Source: CBDCFV01 sp965203835 (GTDB lineage: Bacteria > Chloroflexota > Dehalococcoidia > Lucifugimonadales > UBA3495). From it: a DNA stretch of 64,000 bases. Made by a program: the position numbers and the translations under genes. This document shows, piece after piece, positions 17,402-26,456 of this stretch. The DNA lies in NCBI GenBank assembly GCA_965203835.1, contig OZ241919.1, positions 682,001 to 746,000 on the forward strand, given 5' to 3'. The notes beneath the pieces were generated by a model. That model did not search any database. It was given only the letters and a program-made list of their open reading frames with translations, and had not been told where the DNA came from. Positions within the stretch are counted from its first letter, which is position 1, and each line of letters starts with the position of its first letter.

Positions 17402-18034
17402 TTGATAATCGACCCGTTAAACTTTGATAGGTTCAACCTGGTCCTGACCGGCGTGGTGGTGCCCCGGCCCATCGCTTTCGTTTCCACCGTATCAACCGAC
17501 GGCGTCAGCAACCTGGCCCCCTATTCCTTCTTCAACGCCGTCTCCTACGACCCTCCCACCATAGTTTTCTCCTCTTCCCGCACCGTGGACCGGAAGAGCA
17601 AGGACACCCTCCGCAACGTCGAGGAAACCGGCGAATTCGTGGTGAACGTGGTGGTCGACGACATAGCCGAAGCGATGAACAAGACCGCCGCCGAATTCCC
17701 GGAGGATGTTGACGAGTTCGAAATCGCCGGTCTCACGGCCATTCCTTCCCAAATAGTAAAGGCGCCGCGGGTCGCTGAATCGCCGGTTAACCTGGAGTGC
17801 CGCTTGGAGCAGGTTGTACCCATCGGCGACCCGGTCCACGGCCACGGACTGGTCATAGGCACCGTAATCCTGGTGCACGTCAGGGACGACATCATCAACG
17901 GACACCGCATCAACCACGAATTGTTGAAACCCACCGGCAGGCTGGCTGGCAATATGTACTGCCGGACTCACGACTACTTCGAGATGCGCCGGCCTGTATA
18001 CGATCCGGAGAAAAGCCTCTCCGCCTATCGGTAG
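17402..18034 (+). CDS. Flavin reductase-like (DIM6/NTAB) FMN-binding split-barrel protein
   Basis: 210 residues from TTG 17402, preferred because GAGG is seven bases upstream and the ATG at 17372 is inside a repeat remnant. Family features: VVVPRPIAFVSTVSTDGVSN, then APYSFFNAVSYDPPTIVFSS (about residues 37-56 from this start) and ETGEFVVNVV. The fold binds FMN and either reduces it with NAD(P)H or uses it for an isomerase/oxygenase reaction. In this window it could supply reduced flavin to the luciferase-like enzymes, although it is not in an operon with one. Confidence 0.85.
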   Translation: MIIDPLNFDRFNLVLTGVVVPRPIAFVSTVSTDGVSNLAPYSFFNAVSYDPPTIVFSSSRTVDRKSKDTLRNVEETGEFVVNVVVDDIAEAMNKTAAEFPEDVDEFEIAGLTAIPSQIVKAPRVAESPVNLECRLEQVVPIGDPVHGHGLVIGTVILVHVRDDIINGHRINHELLKPTGRLAGNMYCRTHDYFEMRRPVYDPEKSLSAYR

Positions 18035-18057
18035 GGACGAAGGAATATCAATTACAT

Positions 18058-18100
18058 GGCCCCGGCGGATGCCCGCCTGCGCGGGCAAGACGGGAAGGGG
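18058..18100. repeat. Dispersed palindromic repeat, copy H
   Basis: GGCCCCGGCGGA, stem TGCCCGC-CTGC-GCGGGCA, tail AGACGGGAAGGGG. Another paired-arm variant, downstream of the flavin-reductase-like gene. Confidence 0.8.
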
Positions 18101-18200
18101 CTCCGGTGCTTGACTGGGCAATGGTCAGCCCCTAGAATTTTCGAAAAGACAGCGTCTCGGGCTGTCCGCACGGTTTTACGTTTTAGCTTGAGGTTGAGAG

Positions 18201-19640
18201 ATGGGAAACACCGATGTAGAGCTTATCGCACACCTCATGAGACGCGCCGGGTTCGGCGCAACCAGGGAGCAACTGGAGCAGTACGCCGCCAAGGGCTATG
18301 AAGCCACCGTCGAGGAGCTTATCAGTCCGGTTGACGAGCGGCGAATGGACGATGCCATCATCCGTCGTTTCCATCCCGACCTGTCCGGAATGCTTGGGCC
18401 CGTCGGGACCGGGGCAAACTGGCTGTATCGCATGGCGACGACCACCACGCCTCTCCGGGAGAAAATGGCCCTGTTCTGGCACGGTATCTTCGCCACCGGG
18501 TATCCCAAGGTCATTCACGGCAAGGCCTTGTCGGACCAGACCCGGATGCTCCGGCACTATGGGATGGGCAACTTCAATACCCTGTTGATCGAACTGTCCA
18601 AGGACCCGGCCATGATTATCTGGCTGGACAACCAGGACAACCACAAGGACTCCATCAACGAGAACTACGGCAGGGAACTGCTGGAGCTGTTCTCAATGGG
18701 TGTGGGCAACTACACCGAGGACGACATCAAGGAATGCGCCCGGGCCTTCACCGGCTGGACTATTGGGAACCGCGAATACATGGAGATGCGGTCCCAGAGG
18801 GACTCGGACTGGCCCTATGGGCGCATCTCCTGGCACTTCGAGTACAACCCGGAGGACCATGACGACGGCGAGAAGGTGTTCCTGGGACAGCGGGGCCGGT
18901 TCAACGGCGAAGACATAGTCGAGATTATCTGCCAGCAGCAAGCCACCGCACGGTTCATTGCCAGGCACCTGTACGACTTCTTCGTCGCCGATGAGCCGCC
19001 GGTGCCAGAGTGGCCCGACGAGCCGCCGGCCAACGAGGACGCTATACGCCAACTCACCCAAGCCTACTTCGACAGCGGTTACGACATCTCTGCCATGCTG
19101 CGGGTGTTGTTCAACTCCGATTTCTTCAAGTCCCAGAGCGTTTGGTACACCAAGGTCAAGAGCCCCGTGGAACTGGTGGCCGGGGTCATCCGCTTGACTG
19201 GAGAAGCGGACCGCCCTCGGAAGGAACTGGTGGACCGCCACTTCCAAGCCATGTACATGGGCCAGTACCTGAACAATCCTCCCAGCGTTGAAGGCTGGCA
19301 CCAAGGGACCGGCTGGCTGGATACCGGCACCCTGGTGGAGCGGGTGAACTTCGCCACGCAACAGCTTGGGGACGCCAAGAAGCCCGGTGTCAGGGCAATG
19401 ATCGACGGAGTAGCGTCCCGGTACCAGTCCGCAATCTCTCCCGAAACCCTGGTGGATGCCTGCCTCGAGCAAGTGGGCGCGATGGCGGTGGGAGACGACA
19501 CCAAGCGTGTGTTGGTGGACTTCGCCTCAACCGGCGGCGACCTGCAACTGGGCGGCGGAAGCTTGGACGAAGCCTCCCGGGAGCGCATAGCGGCTATGCT
19601 GCAAATGGTTGCCTCCACTCAAGAGTTCCAGAGAGCTTAG
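18201..19640 (+). CDS. DUF1800 family protein
   Basis: 479 residues with the DUF1800 hallmarks: N-terminal LIAHLMRRAGFGATREQ, WHGIFATGYPKV (about 94), the core QDNHKDSINENYGRELLELF (about 152-171) with NENYGRELLELFSMG, and AFTGW (about 190). No signal peptide is visible, whereas many DUF1800 proteins have one. DUF1800 genes usually sit beside DUF1501 genes and encode paired, probably envelope-associated proteins of unknown activity. Here an NHL gene is placed between them. Confidence 0.9.
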   Translation: MGNTDVELIAHLMRRAGFGATREQLEQYAAKGYEATVEELISPVDERRMDDAIIRRFHPDLSGMLGPVGTGANWLYRMATTTTPLREKMALFWHGIFATGYPKVIHGKALSDQTRMLRHYGMGNFNTLLIELSKDPAMIIWLDNQDNHKDSINENYGRELLELFSMGVGNYTEDDIKECARAFTGWTIGNREYMEMRSQRDSDWPYGRISWHFEYNPEDHDDGEKVFLGQRGRFNGEDIVEIICQQQATARFIARHLYDFFVADEPPVPEWPDEPPANEDAIRQLTQAYFDSGYDISAMLRVLFNSDFFKSQSVWYTKVKSPVELVAGVIRLTGEADRPRKELVDRHFQAMYMGQYLNNPPSVEGWHQGTGWLDTGTLVERVNFATQQLGDAKKPGVRAMIDGVASRYQSAISPETLVDACLEQVGAMAVGDDTKRVLVDFASTGGDLQLGGGSLDEASRERIAAMLQMVASTQEFQRA

Positions 19641-19643
19641 CCT

Positions 19644-19735
19644 TGGATTCCCGCCTTCGCGGGAATGACCGGAGCCTGCCCCCGTGGAGACGGGGGAAAT
19701 AGCCTGCCCCTGGCCGAAGGGGAAAGGGGGCAACG
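19644..19735. repeat. Dispersed palindromic repeat, copy I, compound
   Basis: A core GATTCCCGC-CTTC-GCGGGAATGACCGG followed by two degraded C/G-rich units (CCTGCCCCCGTGGAGACGGGGG and a GCCCCTGGCCGAAGGGG hairpin). Occupies nearly the whole gap between the DUF1800 and NHL genes without breaking the operon. Confidence 0.65.
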
Positions 19736-19746
19736 CAGGGGGGACG

Positions 19747-20775
19747 ATGACCAGTACAGAATCCAAGACCAGAACGGACTTCCTGGAATACGTCACGACG
19801 CTGGGAATGACCACCATGGAAGGCCGGGGGTTCTACTACCCCGTCGACGCGTCCATCAGCGAAGACGGGCGCATATACGTAGTCAACCGGTCGCTGGATA
19901 CTATTACCCGGGGCATCCGGGTCTGTATGCTGGACAAGGACAGCGAGTACTACGGCAATTTCGCGTCCGCCGGCGAGGGAGACGGCCAGTTCGTGTGGCC
20001 CAGCGGCACCTCGGTGGACAGCCAGGGCCGGGTTTACATCTGCGACGAATACCTGCACCGGGTCACCGCTTTCGCCCCTTCGGGATCGTTCCTGTACAAG
20101 TGGGGCGTCCCCGGCTCCGGTGACGGTGAACTCGATACCCCGTCTGCCATCGCCTTCGACTCAAACGACAACCCCTATGTCTCCGACACCTATAATCATA
20201 GGGTGCAGAAGTTCAGCCCCGACGGCCGTTTCCGGTTGGGTTTCGGTTCCCAAGGAAATGGAGAAGGCGAGTTTGAAACGCCCTGGGGATTGACCCTGGA
20301 CGGGGAGGACAACGTCTACGTCGCTGACTTCGGCAACGACCGGATACAGAAGTTCACCCCCGACGGAAAGTTTCTTGCAGCCTTCGGGACTCCCGGCCAG
20401 GGCGACGGGGAATTTCACCGCCCCTCCGGGGTGGCGGTGGACAAGGACGGCTATATCTACGTCGCCGACTGGGGCAACGAACGGGTACAGGTATTGGACC
20501 GGGACGGCAACTTCGTGACCAAGGTCAGGGGAGAATCCGTCCTGTCCAAATGGGCCCAGAACTTCCTGGACATCAACCTGGAGGAAAAGGCAGCCCGCGC
20601 GACGGCGAACCTGGAGCCGGAGATAGAATATTTCGTATCCAACCCCCACGAGGAATCGTCCCATATCGAGAAGTATTTCTGGTCGCCGCGTTCCGTAAAA
20701 CTTGACGCCGACGGTGTCCTGTACGTAACCGAGAGCAACCGTCACCGAATCCAGGTCTACAAGCGCAGTTCATAA
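19747..20775 (+). CDS. NHL-repeat beta-propeller protein
   Basis: 342 residues from ATG 19747, which follows a GGGGGG tract; the frame is open further left but that part is repeat sequence. At least five NHL blades are visible: GQFVWPSGTSVDSQGRVYI, GELDTPSAIAFDSNDNPYVS, GEFETPWGLTLDGEDNVYVA, GEFHRPSGVAVDKDGYIYVA, and a C-terminal SVKLDADGVLYVTESNRHR. Six blades make a closed propeller. No secretion signal. It is probably a scaffold or ligand-binding partner of the DUF1800 and DUF1501 proteins made from the same operon. Confidence 0.9.
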   Translation: MTSTESKTRTDFLEYVTTLGMTTMEGRGFYYPVDASISEDGRIYVVNRSLDTITRGIRVCMLDKDSEYYGNFASAGEGDGQFVWPSGTSVDSQGRVYICDEYLHRVTAFAPSGSFLYKWGVPGSGDGELDTPSAIAFDSNDNPYVSDTYNHRVQKFSPDGRFRLGFGSQGNGEGEFETPWGLTLDGEDNVYVADFGNDRIQKFTPDGKFLAAFGTPGQGDGEFHRPSGVAVDKDGYIYVADWGNERVQVLDRDGNFVTKVRGESVLSKWAQNFLDINLEEKAARATANLEPEIEYFVSNPHEESSHIEKYFWSPRSVKLDADGVLYVTESNRHRIQVYKRSS

Positions 20776-20789
20776 ATTGGGAGGACGCA

Positions 20790-21923
20790 ATGACTACGGT
20801 TAAGAAAGACCGGACTCTGGTCGTTATAGAACTTCAGGGAGGCAACGACGCCCTGAACACGGTAATTCCCTACAGCAACGGCCTCTATTACGACTACCGC
20901 TCCAGTATCGGCATACCCCAGGAAGAGGTCATCAAGCTTAACGACGAGATTGGGATCAACTCCACCCTCGCCCCAATCAAGACCCTTTGGGACCGGGGCA
21001 ACATGGCCATCATCAATGGCGTGGGGTATGACAACCCCAACCGCTCCCATTTCCGCTCACGGGACATCTGGTACACCGCACAGACGGACCGCATCGGAGC
21101 CGAGGGATGGCTGGGCGCCACCATCCGTGACCTTGACCCCACGGCTGAGAACGTGCTGACCGGCGTCAACTTCGGCCGCGGTCTCCCCAGGGTCATGATG
21201 TGCAAGGGCGTGCCGGTAGCCTCCGTGGGCAACCTGGAGACCTACGGCCTCATGCCCGACATCAAGGACGAAAGCATGCGCCGGGAGGCATTGGAGGCTT
21301 TCAGCCGGTTGTACGGTCCGACGGGCGGAAAAGACACCGTCGCCCAGGTACTGGGCCAGTCCGGCTCCGACGCTTTGAAAGGCGCCGACATACTCAGGAC
21401 CGCGCCGCAGAAGTATTCCTCCAGCGTGGAGTACGCCGACAACCCCATCGCCCAGTCCCTCAAGAACGTGGCGCAGGTCATGTCCGCCGACTTGGGCACC
21501 AGGGTCTACTACACCACCCACGGCAGTTTCGACACCCACAGCAACGAGTTGATGGCCCACGCCAAGCTGTGGACCGACGTGGGCGGCGCCATCGCCGACT
21601 TCACCGAAGACTTGCGGGAGCAGGGGTTGGAGAATGACACGGTCATCCTGGTCTGGTCCGAGTTCGGGCGCCGCATCCAGGACAACGGCACTGGATGCGA
21701 TCACGGCTCCGGGGGCTCCGCCTTCGTTATCGGTGGTCAGGTGAACGGTGGGATCTACGGCGAATACCCGTCGCTCAAGGCCGAGGACCATGTGGAAGGC
21801 GACATGCGCTTCAACAACGACTTCCGGTCCACCTACTCCACTATCCTGGAGCGTTGGCTCGGCTTGGACGCCGCGCCCATAACCAACGGCAAGTTCGAGC
21901 AGTTCAACTTCCTCGACAAGTAG
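20790..21923 (+). CDS. DUF1501 family protein
   Basis: 377 residues. DUF1501 proteins belong to the alkaline-phosphatase/sulfatase-like fold. Conserved segments are VVIELQGGNDALNTVIPY (about 10-27), HFRSRDIW (about 87), THGSFDTHSNE (about 245-255), VWSEFGRRIQDNGTGCDHG (about 286-305). Typical members carry a Tat signal; this one does not. GGGAGGA precedes the ATG by seven bases and the gene follows the NHL gene by 14 bases. Last gene of the operon, before a strong terminator. Confidence 0.92.
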   Translation: MTTVKKDRTLVVIELQGGNDALNTVIPYSNGLYYDYRSSIGIPQEEVIKLNDEIGINSTLAPIKTLWDRGNMAIINGVGYDNPNRSHFRSRDIWYTAQTDRIGAEGWLGATIRDLDPTAENVLTGVNFGRGLPRVMMCKGVPVASVGNLETYGLMPDIKDESMRREALEAFSRLYGPTGGKDTVAQVLGQSGSDALKGADILRTAPQKYSSSVEYADNPIAQSLKNVAQVMSADLGTRVYYTTHGSFDTHSNELMAHAKLWTDVGGAIADFTEDLREQGLENDTVILVWSEFGRRIQDNGTGCDHGSGGSAFVIGGQVNGGIYGEYPSLKAEDHVEGDMRFNNDFRSTYSTILERWLGLDAAPITNGKFEQFNFLDK

Positions 21924-21961
21924 ACCGCGCCGGACACTTCCAACCTACCGGCTTGAACAAG

Positions 21962-21993
21962 CAGCGCCCCCGTGTATGGGGGCGCTGTCTTTT
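21962..21993 (+). terminator. Rho-independent terminator of the DUF1800-NHL-DUF1501 operon
   Basis: Perfect 10-bp stem CAGCGCCCCC/GGGGGCGCTG with a six-base loop (GTGTAT), followed by TCTTTT. Confidence 0.9.
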
Positions 21994-22010
21994 GAGGAGT
22001 TTTCACCAGA

Positions 22011-22039
22011 TTGCCCCATGCTGGGCTAACCTGTAGAAT
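22011..22039 (+). promoter_or_regulatory. Sigma70-type promoter for the HbpS-like/GMC genes
   Basis: TTGCCC (22011-22016), 17-base spacer, TAGAAT (22034-22039), just after the operon terminator; leader of about 29 bases with GGGAGG before the ATG at 22074. Confidence 0.55.
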
Positions 22040-22073
22040 CCACGTGCAAGCAACTAAGAAGGGAGGTCCTCAG

Positions 22074-22463
22074 ATGAGTCTTACTTTAGACGATGCAAAC
22101 CGCATGATCGCAGCAGCCAAGGCCAAAGCCGAAGAGCTTGGCGTGAGCCTGAGCATCGCCGTCTGTGACGGCGGCGGCGCCCTTTTGTCGTTCAACCGCA
22201 TGGCCGGCGCCAGTGCAATTACCGCCACCGTGGCCCAAGGCAAAGCGGCGGCTTCCGCCGGGTTCGGCCGCGCCAGCGGGACTTTGCAGGCCGACTCTCC
22301 TGTCATCCAAGCCGTCATCTCCGCTACCGGCGGGCGGATGATTCCTGCTCAAGGCGCGGTGCCAATACGACAGAACGGTGAACTGGTAGGCGCCATCGGG
22401 GCCAGCGGCGCTACGGCGCAGCAGGACGAAGACTGTGCCCAAGCGGGGCTGGACGCGCTTTAG
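22074..22463 (+). CDS. GlcG/HbpS family heme-binding-like protein (DUF336)
   Basis: 129 residues from ATG 22074 (GGGAGG nine bases upstream). The family pattern is complete: LTLDDANRMIAAAKAKAEELGVSLSIAVCDGGG, ITATVAQGKAAASAGFGR, and GGVPI-type strand QGAVPIRQNGELVGAIGASGATAQQDEDCA. These small alpha/beta proteins often sit beside oxidoreductase genes as accessory or cofactor-binding proteins. The GMC oxidoreductase starts 73 bases later. Confidence 0.9.
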   Translation: MSLTLDDANRMIAAAKAKAEELGVSLSIAVCDGGGALLSFNRMAGASAITATVAQGKAAASAGFGRASGTLQADSPVIQAVISATGGRMIPAQGAVPIRQNGELVGAIGASGATAQQDEDCAQAGLDAL

Positions 22464-22536
22464 TCCCGCTGCTGCGACATCCTCTGGACAATCCATTGTC
22501 TTTTCATTGTCGAAAAATTTATCTGAGGAACGCGCT

Positions 22537-24069
22537 ATGAAGTATGACGTTGTAATCATAGGGGCCGGGTCGGCGGGGTGTGTTCTGGCCTCCCGCTTGT
22601 CCGAGGATCCCAACCGGTCCGTACTGCTGCTCGAGGCCGGCCCGGACTACCCCGACTTTGAGACCTACCCCGACGACCTGAAGTTCGGCTACAACCAGCT
22701 TGCATCCGCAGTGGACGCTCCCCACAACTGGTCGTTCCGGGGCACTCCCACGGCGGAGCAGGGGGAGACCATGCCGGTGCCGAGAGGCCGGGTGGTCGGA
22801 GGTTCCAGTGCCATCAACGGACAAGTGTTCCTGCGGGGCGTCCCCGAGGACTACGACAACTGGGCGTCATGGGGCAACGACGAATGGTCCTTCGTCAAGA
22901 CCCTGCCTTACTTCAGGATGTCCGAGACCGACACCGACATCCACGACGACTTTCACGGCTCGGAAGGCCCCATCCCGGTGCGCCGGCACAAGGAAGAGAC
23001 CTGGCTGCCGGCCCAAGTAGCCTTTTACCAAGCCTGCCGGGAAGACGGCTATCCACACGATCCGGACATGAACCATCCGGATTCCTGGGGCGTCGGCCCC
23101 ATACCGATGAACAACCCCAACGGCGTCCGCATGAGTACGTCGCTGACCTACTTGGGCCAAGCACGCCACCGGCTCAACCTCACCGTCCGGGCCAACGTAA
23201 CGGTTCACCGCATTGTTTTCGAGGGAAACCGCGCCACCGGAGTCGACGTTGAGAGCGGGGACGAACGGTTCATCGTAGAGGCTGACCAGGTCATTCTCAG
23301 CGCCGGCGGCATCGGTTCGCCCCAGTTGCTGATGCTGTCGGGTGTAGGCCCGGCTGACCACCTGAGGGAAATGGGCATACCCATCGTTCACGAGTCTCCG
23401 GGAGTGGGCCAGAACTTGCGGGACCATCCCAATGTCCGTGTGCCGGTGAAGGTCAAGGAAGACTTCCCATTGGACCCCGAGGCCCCGCGCAGCCAGTTGG
23501 GTCTGCGCTACACGGCGTCCGGCTCCAAAGACCGGAACGACATGCAGATTATGCAGTCCTCCTTCTCGTCTCCCATGGGCGGCGACCCGCTGGAAGGCGA
23601 GGGCATCCGATTCACCTGCGTGCTGGAACTGGCGGTGGGAGCGGGTGAACTGAAACTTGCCTCCACCGACCCCCACGATCAACCCGTGCTGGACTACCGT
23701 TACCTGCAAGAGCCGTGGGACAGGGAGCGCCTGCGGGAAGGCGTCCGCATGTGCATGAAATTCCTGGAGAACGACTCCTACAAGGACATCGTGGAGGAGT
23801 GCATTACGCCGCAGCCCGAGGACCTGGTGTCCGACGAGGCGCTGGACCAGTGGCTGCTGCGTAACGTTACCACCACCCAGCACATCTCCGGCACCTGCAA
23901 GATGGGGCCGGACTCCGACCCGATGGCGGTGCTGGACCAGTACTGCCGGGTGCGCGGACTGGAAGGCCTGCGGGTGGTGGACGTTTCCACCCTGCCGGAC
24001 TGTGTGCGGGCCAACACCAACGCCACCACTATAATGATCGCCGAGCGGGTGGCCGAGTGGTTGAAGTAG
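22537..24069 (+). CDS. GMC family FAD-dependent oxidoreductase (choline dehydrogenase-like)
   Basis: 510 residues from ATG 22537. FAD-binding MKYDVVIIGAGSAGCVLASR (GxGxxG at 9-14) and LLLEAG, GMC signature 1 PRGRVVGGSSAINGQVFLRG (about 80-99), signature 2 ILSAGGIGSPQLLMLSG (about 250-266), and the C-terminal active-site segment TTQHISGTCKMG (catalytic His, about 446) with NTNATTIMIAER (Asn position in place of the second His). Oxidises an alcohol to aldehyde or ketone. Ends with a hairpin and is followed by a luciferase-like gene. Confidence 0.93.
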   Translation: MKYDVVIIGAGSAGCVLASRLSEDPNRSVLLLEAGPDYPDFETYPDDLKFGYNQLASAVDAPHNWSFRGTPTAEQGETMPVPRGRVVGGSSAINGQVFLRGVPEDYDNWASWGNDEWSFVKTLPYFRMSETDTDIHDDFHGSEGPIPVRRHKEETWLPAQVAFYQACREDGYPHDPDMNHPDSWGVGPIPMNNPNGVRMSTSLTYLGQARHRLNLTVRANVTVHRIVFEGNRATGVDVESGDERFIVEADQVILSAGGIGSPQLLMLSGVGPADHLREMGIPIVHESPGVGQNLRDHPNVRVPVKVKEDFPLDPEAPRSQLGLRYTASGSKDRNDMQIMQSSFSSPMGGDPLEGEGIRFTCVLELAVGAGELKLASTDPHDQPVLDYRYLQEPWDRERLREGVRMCMKFLENDSYKDIVEECITPQPEDLVSDEALDQWLLRNVTTTQHISGTCKMGPDSDPMAVLDQYCRVRGLEGLRVVDVSTLPDCVRANTNATTIMIAERVAEWLK

Positions 24070-24085
24070 CCCAACGGAGGACTCA

Positions 24086-24118
24086 ATAGTCCTCTCACCT
24101 GGCGGGTGAGGGGACTAT
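24086..24118 (+). terminator. Hairpin, possible terminator after the GMC gene
   Basis: 14-bp stem (ATAGTCCTCTCACC with GGTGAGGGGACTAT, one G-T pair) and a five-base loop. No U tract follows, so termination would be weak or Rho-assisted. Confidence 0.5.
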
Positions 24119-24157
24119 ATCGGATACTTCCAACACCAAATTCTAAAGAGGCGCATC

Positions 24158-25339
24158 ATGATCACCGACTTCGGCTGTTTGTACGCCGGCCACGTGGACT
24201 TGGGAGACCTTGGCTTGGAGGCCACCGCGGTCAACGACCGCTGGTTCCCGGACGAGCACCTGAACACCATCTTCGACCGGACGGCCTCCATCGCCACGTT
24301 GATGGACCGGCTCGGCTACGACAGCTTCTGGATGGCCGAACACCATTTCCAGCGGGAAGGCAACGAGTGCATCGGCAACCTGCTGATGCTGTTCATGCAC
24401 CTGGCCCACCTCACCAAGAACCTGAAGTTCGGCTGCGGATTCAACATTTCGCCCATGTGGCACCCGCTGCGGCTGGCTGAGGACTTCGCCACGGTGGACC
24501 TCCTCACCAAGGGCAGGGTCATTTTCGGCGTAGGACGCGGCTACCACAGCCGCGAGGTGGACACCTTCGGCGCGCCCAGCACTCTCACCGACTCGGATGC
24601 CAACCGCGAGTTGTTCGAAGAGCAGGTCGAGGTGATGATGAAGGCCTTCAACGAGAAGTCCTTCTCGCATCACGGCAAGTACTACACCATACCGCCTCCG
24701 GTGCCCTACAGGGGCTACGAACTGGAGGAAATCACCCTGGTGCCGCGACCCCTGACAATCCCCGTGGAGTGCTGGCAGCCCATAGTCAGCGCCGGCCAGA
24801 GGGCTATGGACTTCATGGCCAAGCACGGCATCAAGGGCATCATCGGCGGCGGAGCAGTAACCGGCGGCGCGTCCGACGAAGTAGTAGTACGGTGGCGGGA
24901 CACCCTGTCCCGCCACGGGCGGGAGACCGAGTTGGGCGGCGACCTGGTCATCGGCATACCCACCTACATTGCCGAGACCGAGGAACAGGGTATGAAGGAG
25001 TGCAAGCGGTTCTATGAAGAGGACATGAAGATGTTTGCACCCTTGGGCTTCTTCCGCGGGATGACCGACGCCCAGCTTGCTGACCTGGCCGACCCCAGGC
25101 GGGCCCCAACCGCCAACCTGCCCACCATCGAGGATGCAGTCAGGGCCGGGTCCTGGCTCTGCGGCCCACCGGAACACATCACCGAGCGTCTCATGGAGTT
25201 GCAGGACAAGTACCCCGGCTTGGAGGGGGTCCACGTCGGCTGTACCCGCATGGGCACCCCCTTGGATGTGATGCTCGAACAACTGGAGCTTTTCGGCACC
25301 GAGGTAATGCCGACGTTCAAGAACCAGGTGGCGAAATGA
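24158..25339 (+). CDS. LLM class flavin-dependent oxidoreductase 3
   Basis: 393 residues. Luciferase-fold features: RLGYDSFWMAEHHFQREG (about 51-68), LKFGCGFNISPMWHPLRLAEDFATVD, GRVIFGVGRGYHSREVDTFG (about 120-139), and a C-terminal LCGPPEHITERL (about 334) in the flavin-phosphate position. The ATG is preceded by AAAGAGGCG. Its stop overlaps the start of the unrecognised 346-residue gene (ATGA), so these two proteins are made together. Confidence 0.9.
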   Translation: MITDFGCLYAGHVDLGDLGLEATAVNDRWFPDEHLNTIFDRTASIATLMDRLGYDSFWMAEHHFQREGNECIGNLLMLFMHLAHLTKNLKFGCGFNISPMWHPLRLAEDFATVDLLTKGRVIFGVGRGYHSREVDTFGAPSTLTDSDANRELFEEQVEVMMKAFNEKSFSHHGKYYTIPPPVPYRGYELEEITLVPRPLTIPVECWQPIVSAGQRAMDFMAKHGIKGIIGGGAVTGGASDEVVVRWRDTLSRHGRETELGGDLVIGIPTYIAETEEQGMKECKRFYEEDMKMFAPLGFFRGMTDAQLADLADPRRAPTANLPTIEDAVRAGSWLCGPPEHITERLMELQDKYPGLEGVHVGCTRMGTPLDVMLEQLELFGTEVMPTFKNQVAK

Positions 25340-26376
25340 CCAGCGATAATAGAGCGACTATCCATCAAGTAGACGGCTTGGACGCCATTGAAGAGTGCTA
25401 CCGGCGGGGTTGGACCGACGGCCTGCCCGTGGTTCCGCCGACGGTAGACCGGGTAACGGAGATGCTGGACTACGTCGGCCTCGCGCCGGACCAGGTCCTC
25501 GGCGAGGTCGAGGTGCGCCGGCGGGTCTTGACAGCGGAGCAGGCTGCCGCCAACGCCGTCATGGCCGGATGCCTCCCCAGCTACTTTCCGGTCGTCCTGG
25601 CAACCATGCAAGCCCTCTTCGACCACGACCCCAACTGCATCCATGAAGCCTCCGCAGCCACCAACTCGCCCGGCATTTTTATGCTGGTCAACGGACCCAT
25701 ACGCCAGCGCATCGGTCTCAACTGCACCGACAACCTGTTGAGTCCGGGCAACCGGGCCAACTCCACCATCGGGCGGGCGGTGCGGCTGATACTGATGAAC
25801 GTCTTCGAGCAACATCCCGGCATCCTTGACCGCGGGTGCATGGGTTCCCTGACCAAGCAGGGCGTCTGCTTCGGCGAGGACGAGGAACGCAGCCCTTGGG
25901 AGCCGTTCCATGTCAGCCGCGGCTTCAAGGCGGAGGAGTCCACGGTGACGGTGGCGACTATCCAGAGCCCGGAGATCCTGGGCAACCGCTACGGACTGAC
26001 TGCGGAGAGCCTGATGGACGCCACGGCAGAGGGCATGGCATCCCACGGATTGGCCCATTACTTCTTCAACGATACGCCCTGGTTCTGGATAGTGGGCCAC
26101 TGGCACGCCGAGATGCTGGGCCGGCAGGGTTGGGACCGGGCCGCCATCCAGCAGTACGTGTGGGAGAGGGCCTGGCGCTCAAGGGCGCACCTGAAGCGGA
26201 TGGGAGCCTTGAGAGGCGACATCACCAGCGAGGACGAGACCTCGCGGGTCCAGGCTGCGGCGTCCCCCGAGGATATCCTGATTGTGAAAGCCGGGGGCGA
26301 CAGCGGCATTTACAGCGAACTTATAATGAACTACTTCGGGGTGCTGGCTACCACGGTGCCTATCCCGGAACCATAA
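25336..26376 (+). CDS. Conserved protein of unknown function, coupled to a luciferase-like gene
   Basis: 346 residues, ATG overlapping the stop of the preceding luciferase-like gene by four bases. I do not recognise a named family. Visible features: an N-terminal motif CYRRGWTDGLPVVPPTVDRV (about 17-36), AGCLPSYFPVVLATMQAL, a Gly/Asn-rich loop LLSPGNRANSTIGRAVRLI, and IVGHWHAEMLGRQGW. Five or more cysteines (MAGC, LNC, RGC, GVC) lie in conserved-looking loops. No signal peptide or membrane helix. It is 570 bases upstream of the UGSC-type probable selenoprotein, and I suspect the two act on the same chemistry, but this is inference from position only. Confidence 0.7.
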   Translation: MTSDNRATIHQVDGLDAIEECYRRGWTDGLPVVPPTVDRVTEMLDYVGLAPDQVLGEVEVRRRVLTAEQAAANAVMAGCLPSYFPVVLATMQALFDHDPNCIHEASAATNSPGIFMLVNGPIRQRIGLNCTDNLLSPGNRANSTIGRAVRLILMNVFEQHPGILDRGCMGSLTKQGVCFGEDEERSPWEPFHVSRGFKAEESTVTVATIQSPEILGNRYGLTAESLMDATAEGMASHGLAHYFFNDTPWFWIVGHWHAEMLGRQGWDRAAIQQYVWERAWRSRAHLKRMGALRGDITSEDETSRVQAAASPEDILIVKAGGDSGIYSELIMNYFGVLATTVPIPEP

Positions 26377-26415
26377 TCGTTCCTTACTCCGATGTGGCAG
26401 CCGGGCCGGCTGGCG

Positions 26416-26421
26416 TATAAT
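26416..26421 (+). promoter_or_regulatory. Possible -10 element upstream of the broken Uma2 gene
   Basis: A consensus TATAAT 36 bases before the ATG at 26457; no good -35 is visible at the usual distance. Confidence 0.3.
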
Positions 26422-26456
26422 GTCCGCGTACCGTCATACGACATCAAGAGGCAGCC

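Noticed and set aside
8779..19735. Regularly spaced palindromes as a possible CRISPR array
   Set aside because: Spacing is kilobase-scale and irregular, with no repeated spacer unit or cas gene.
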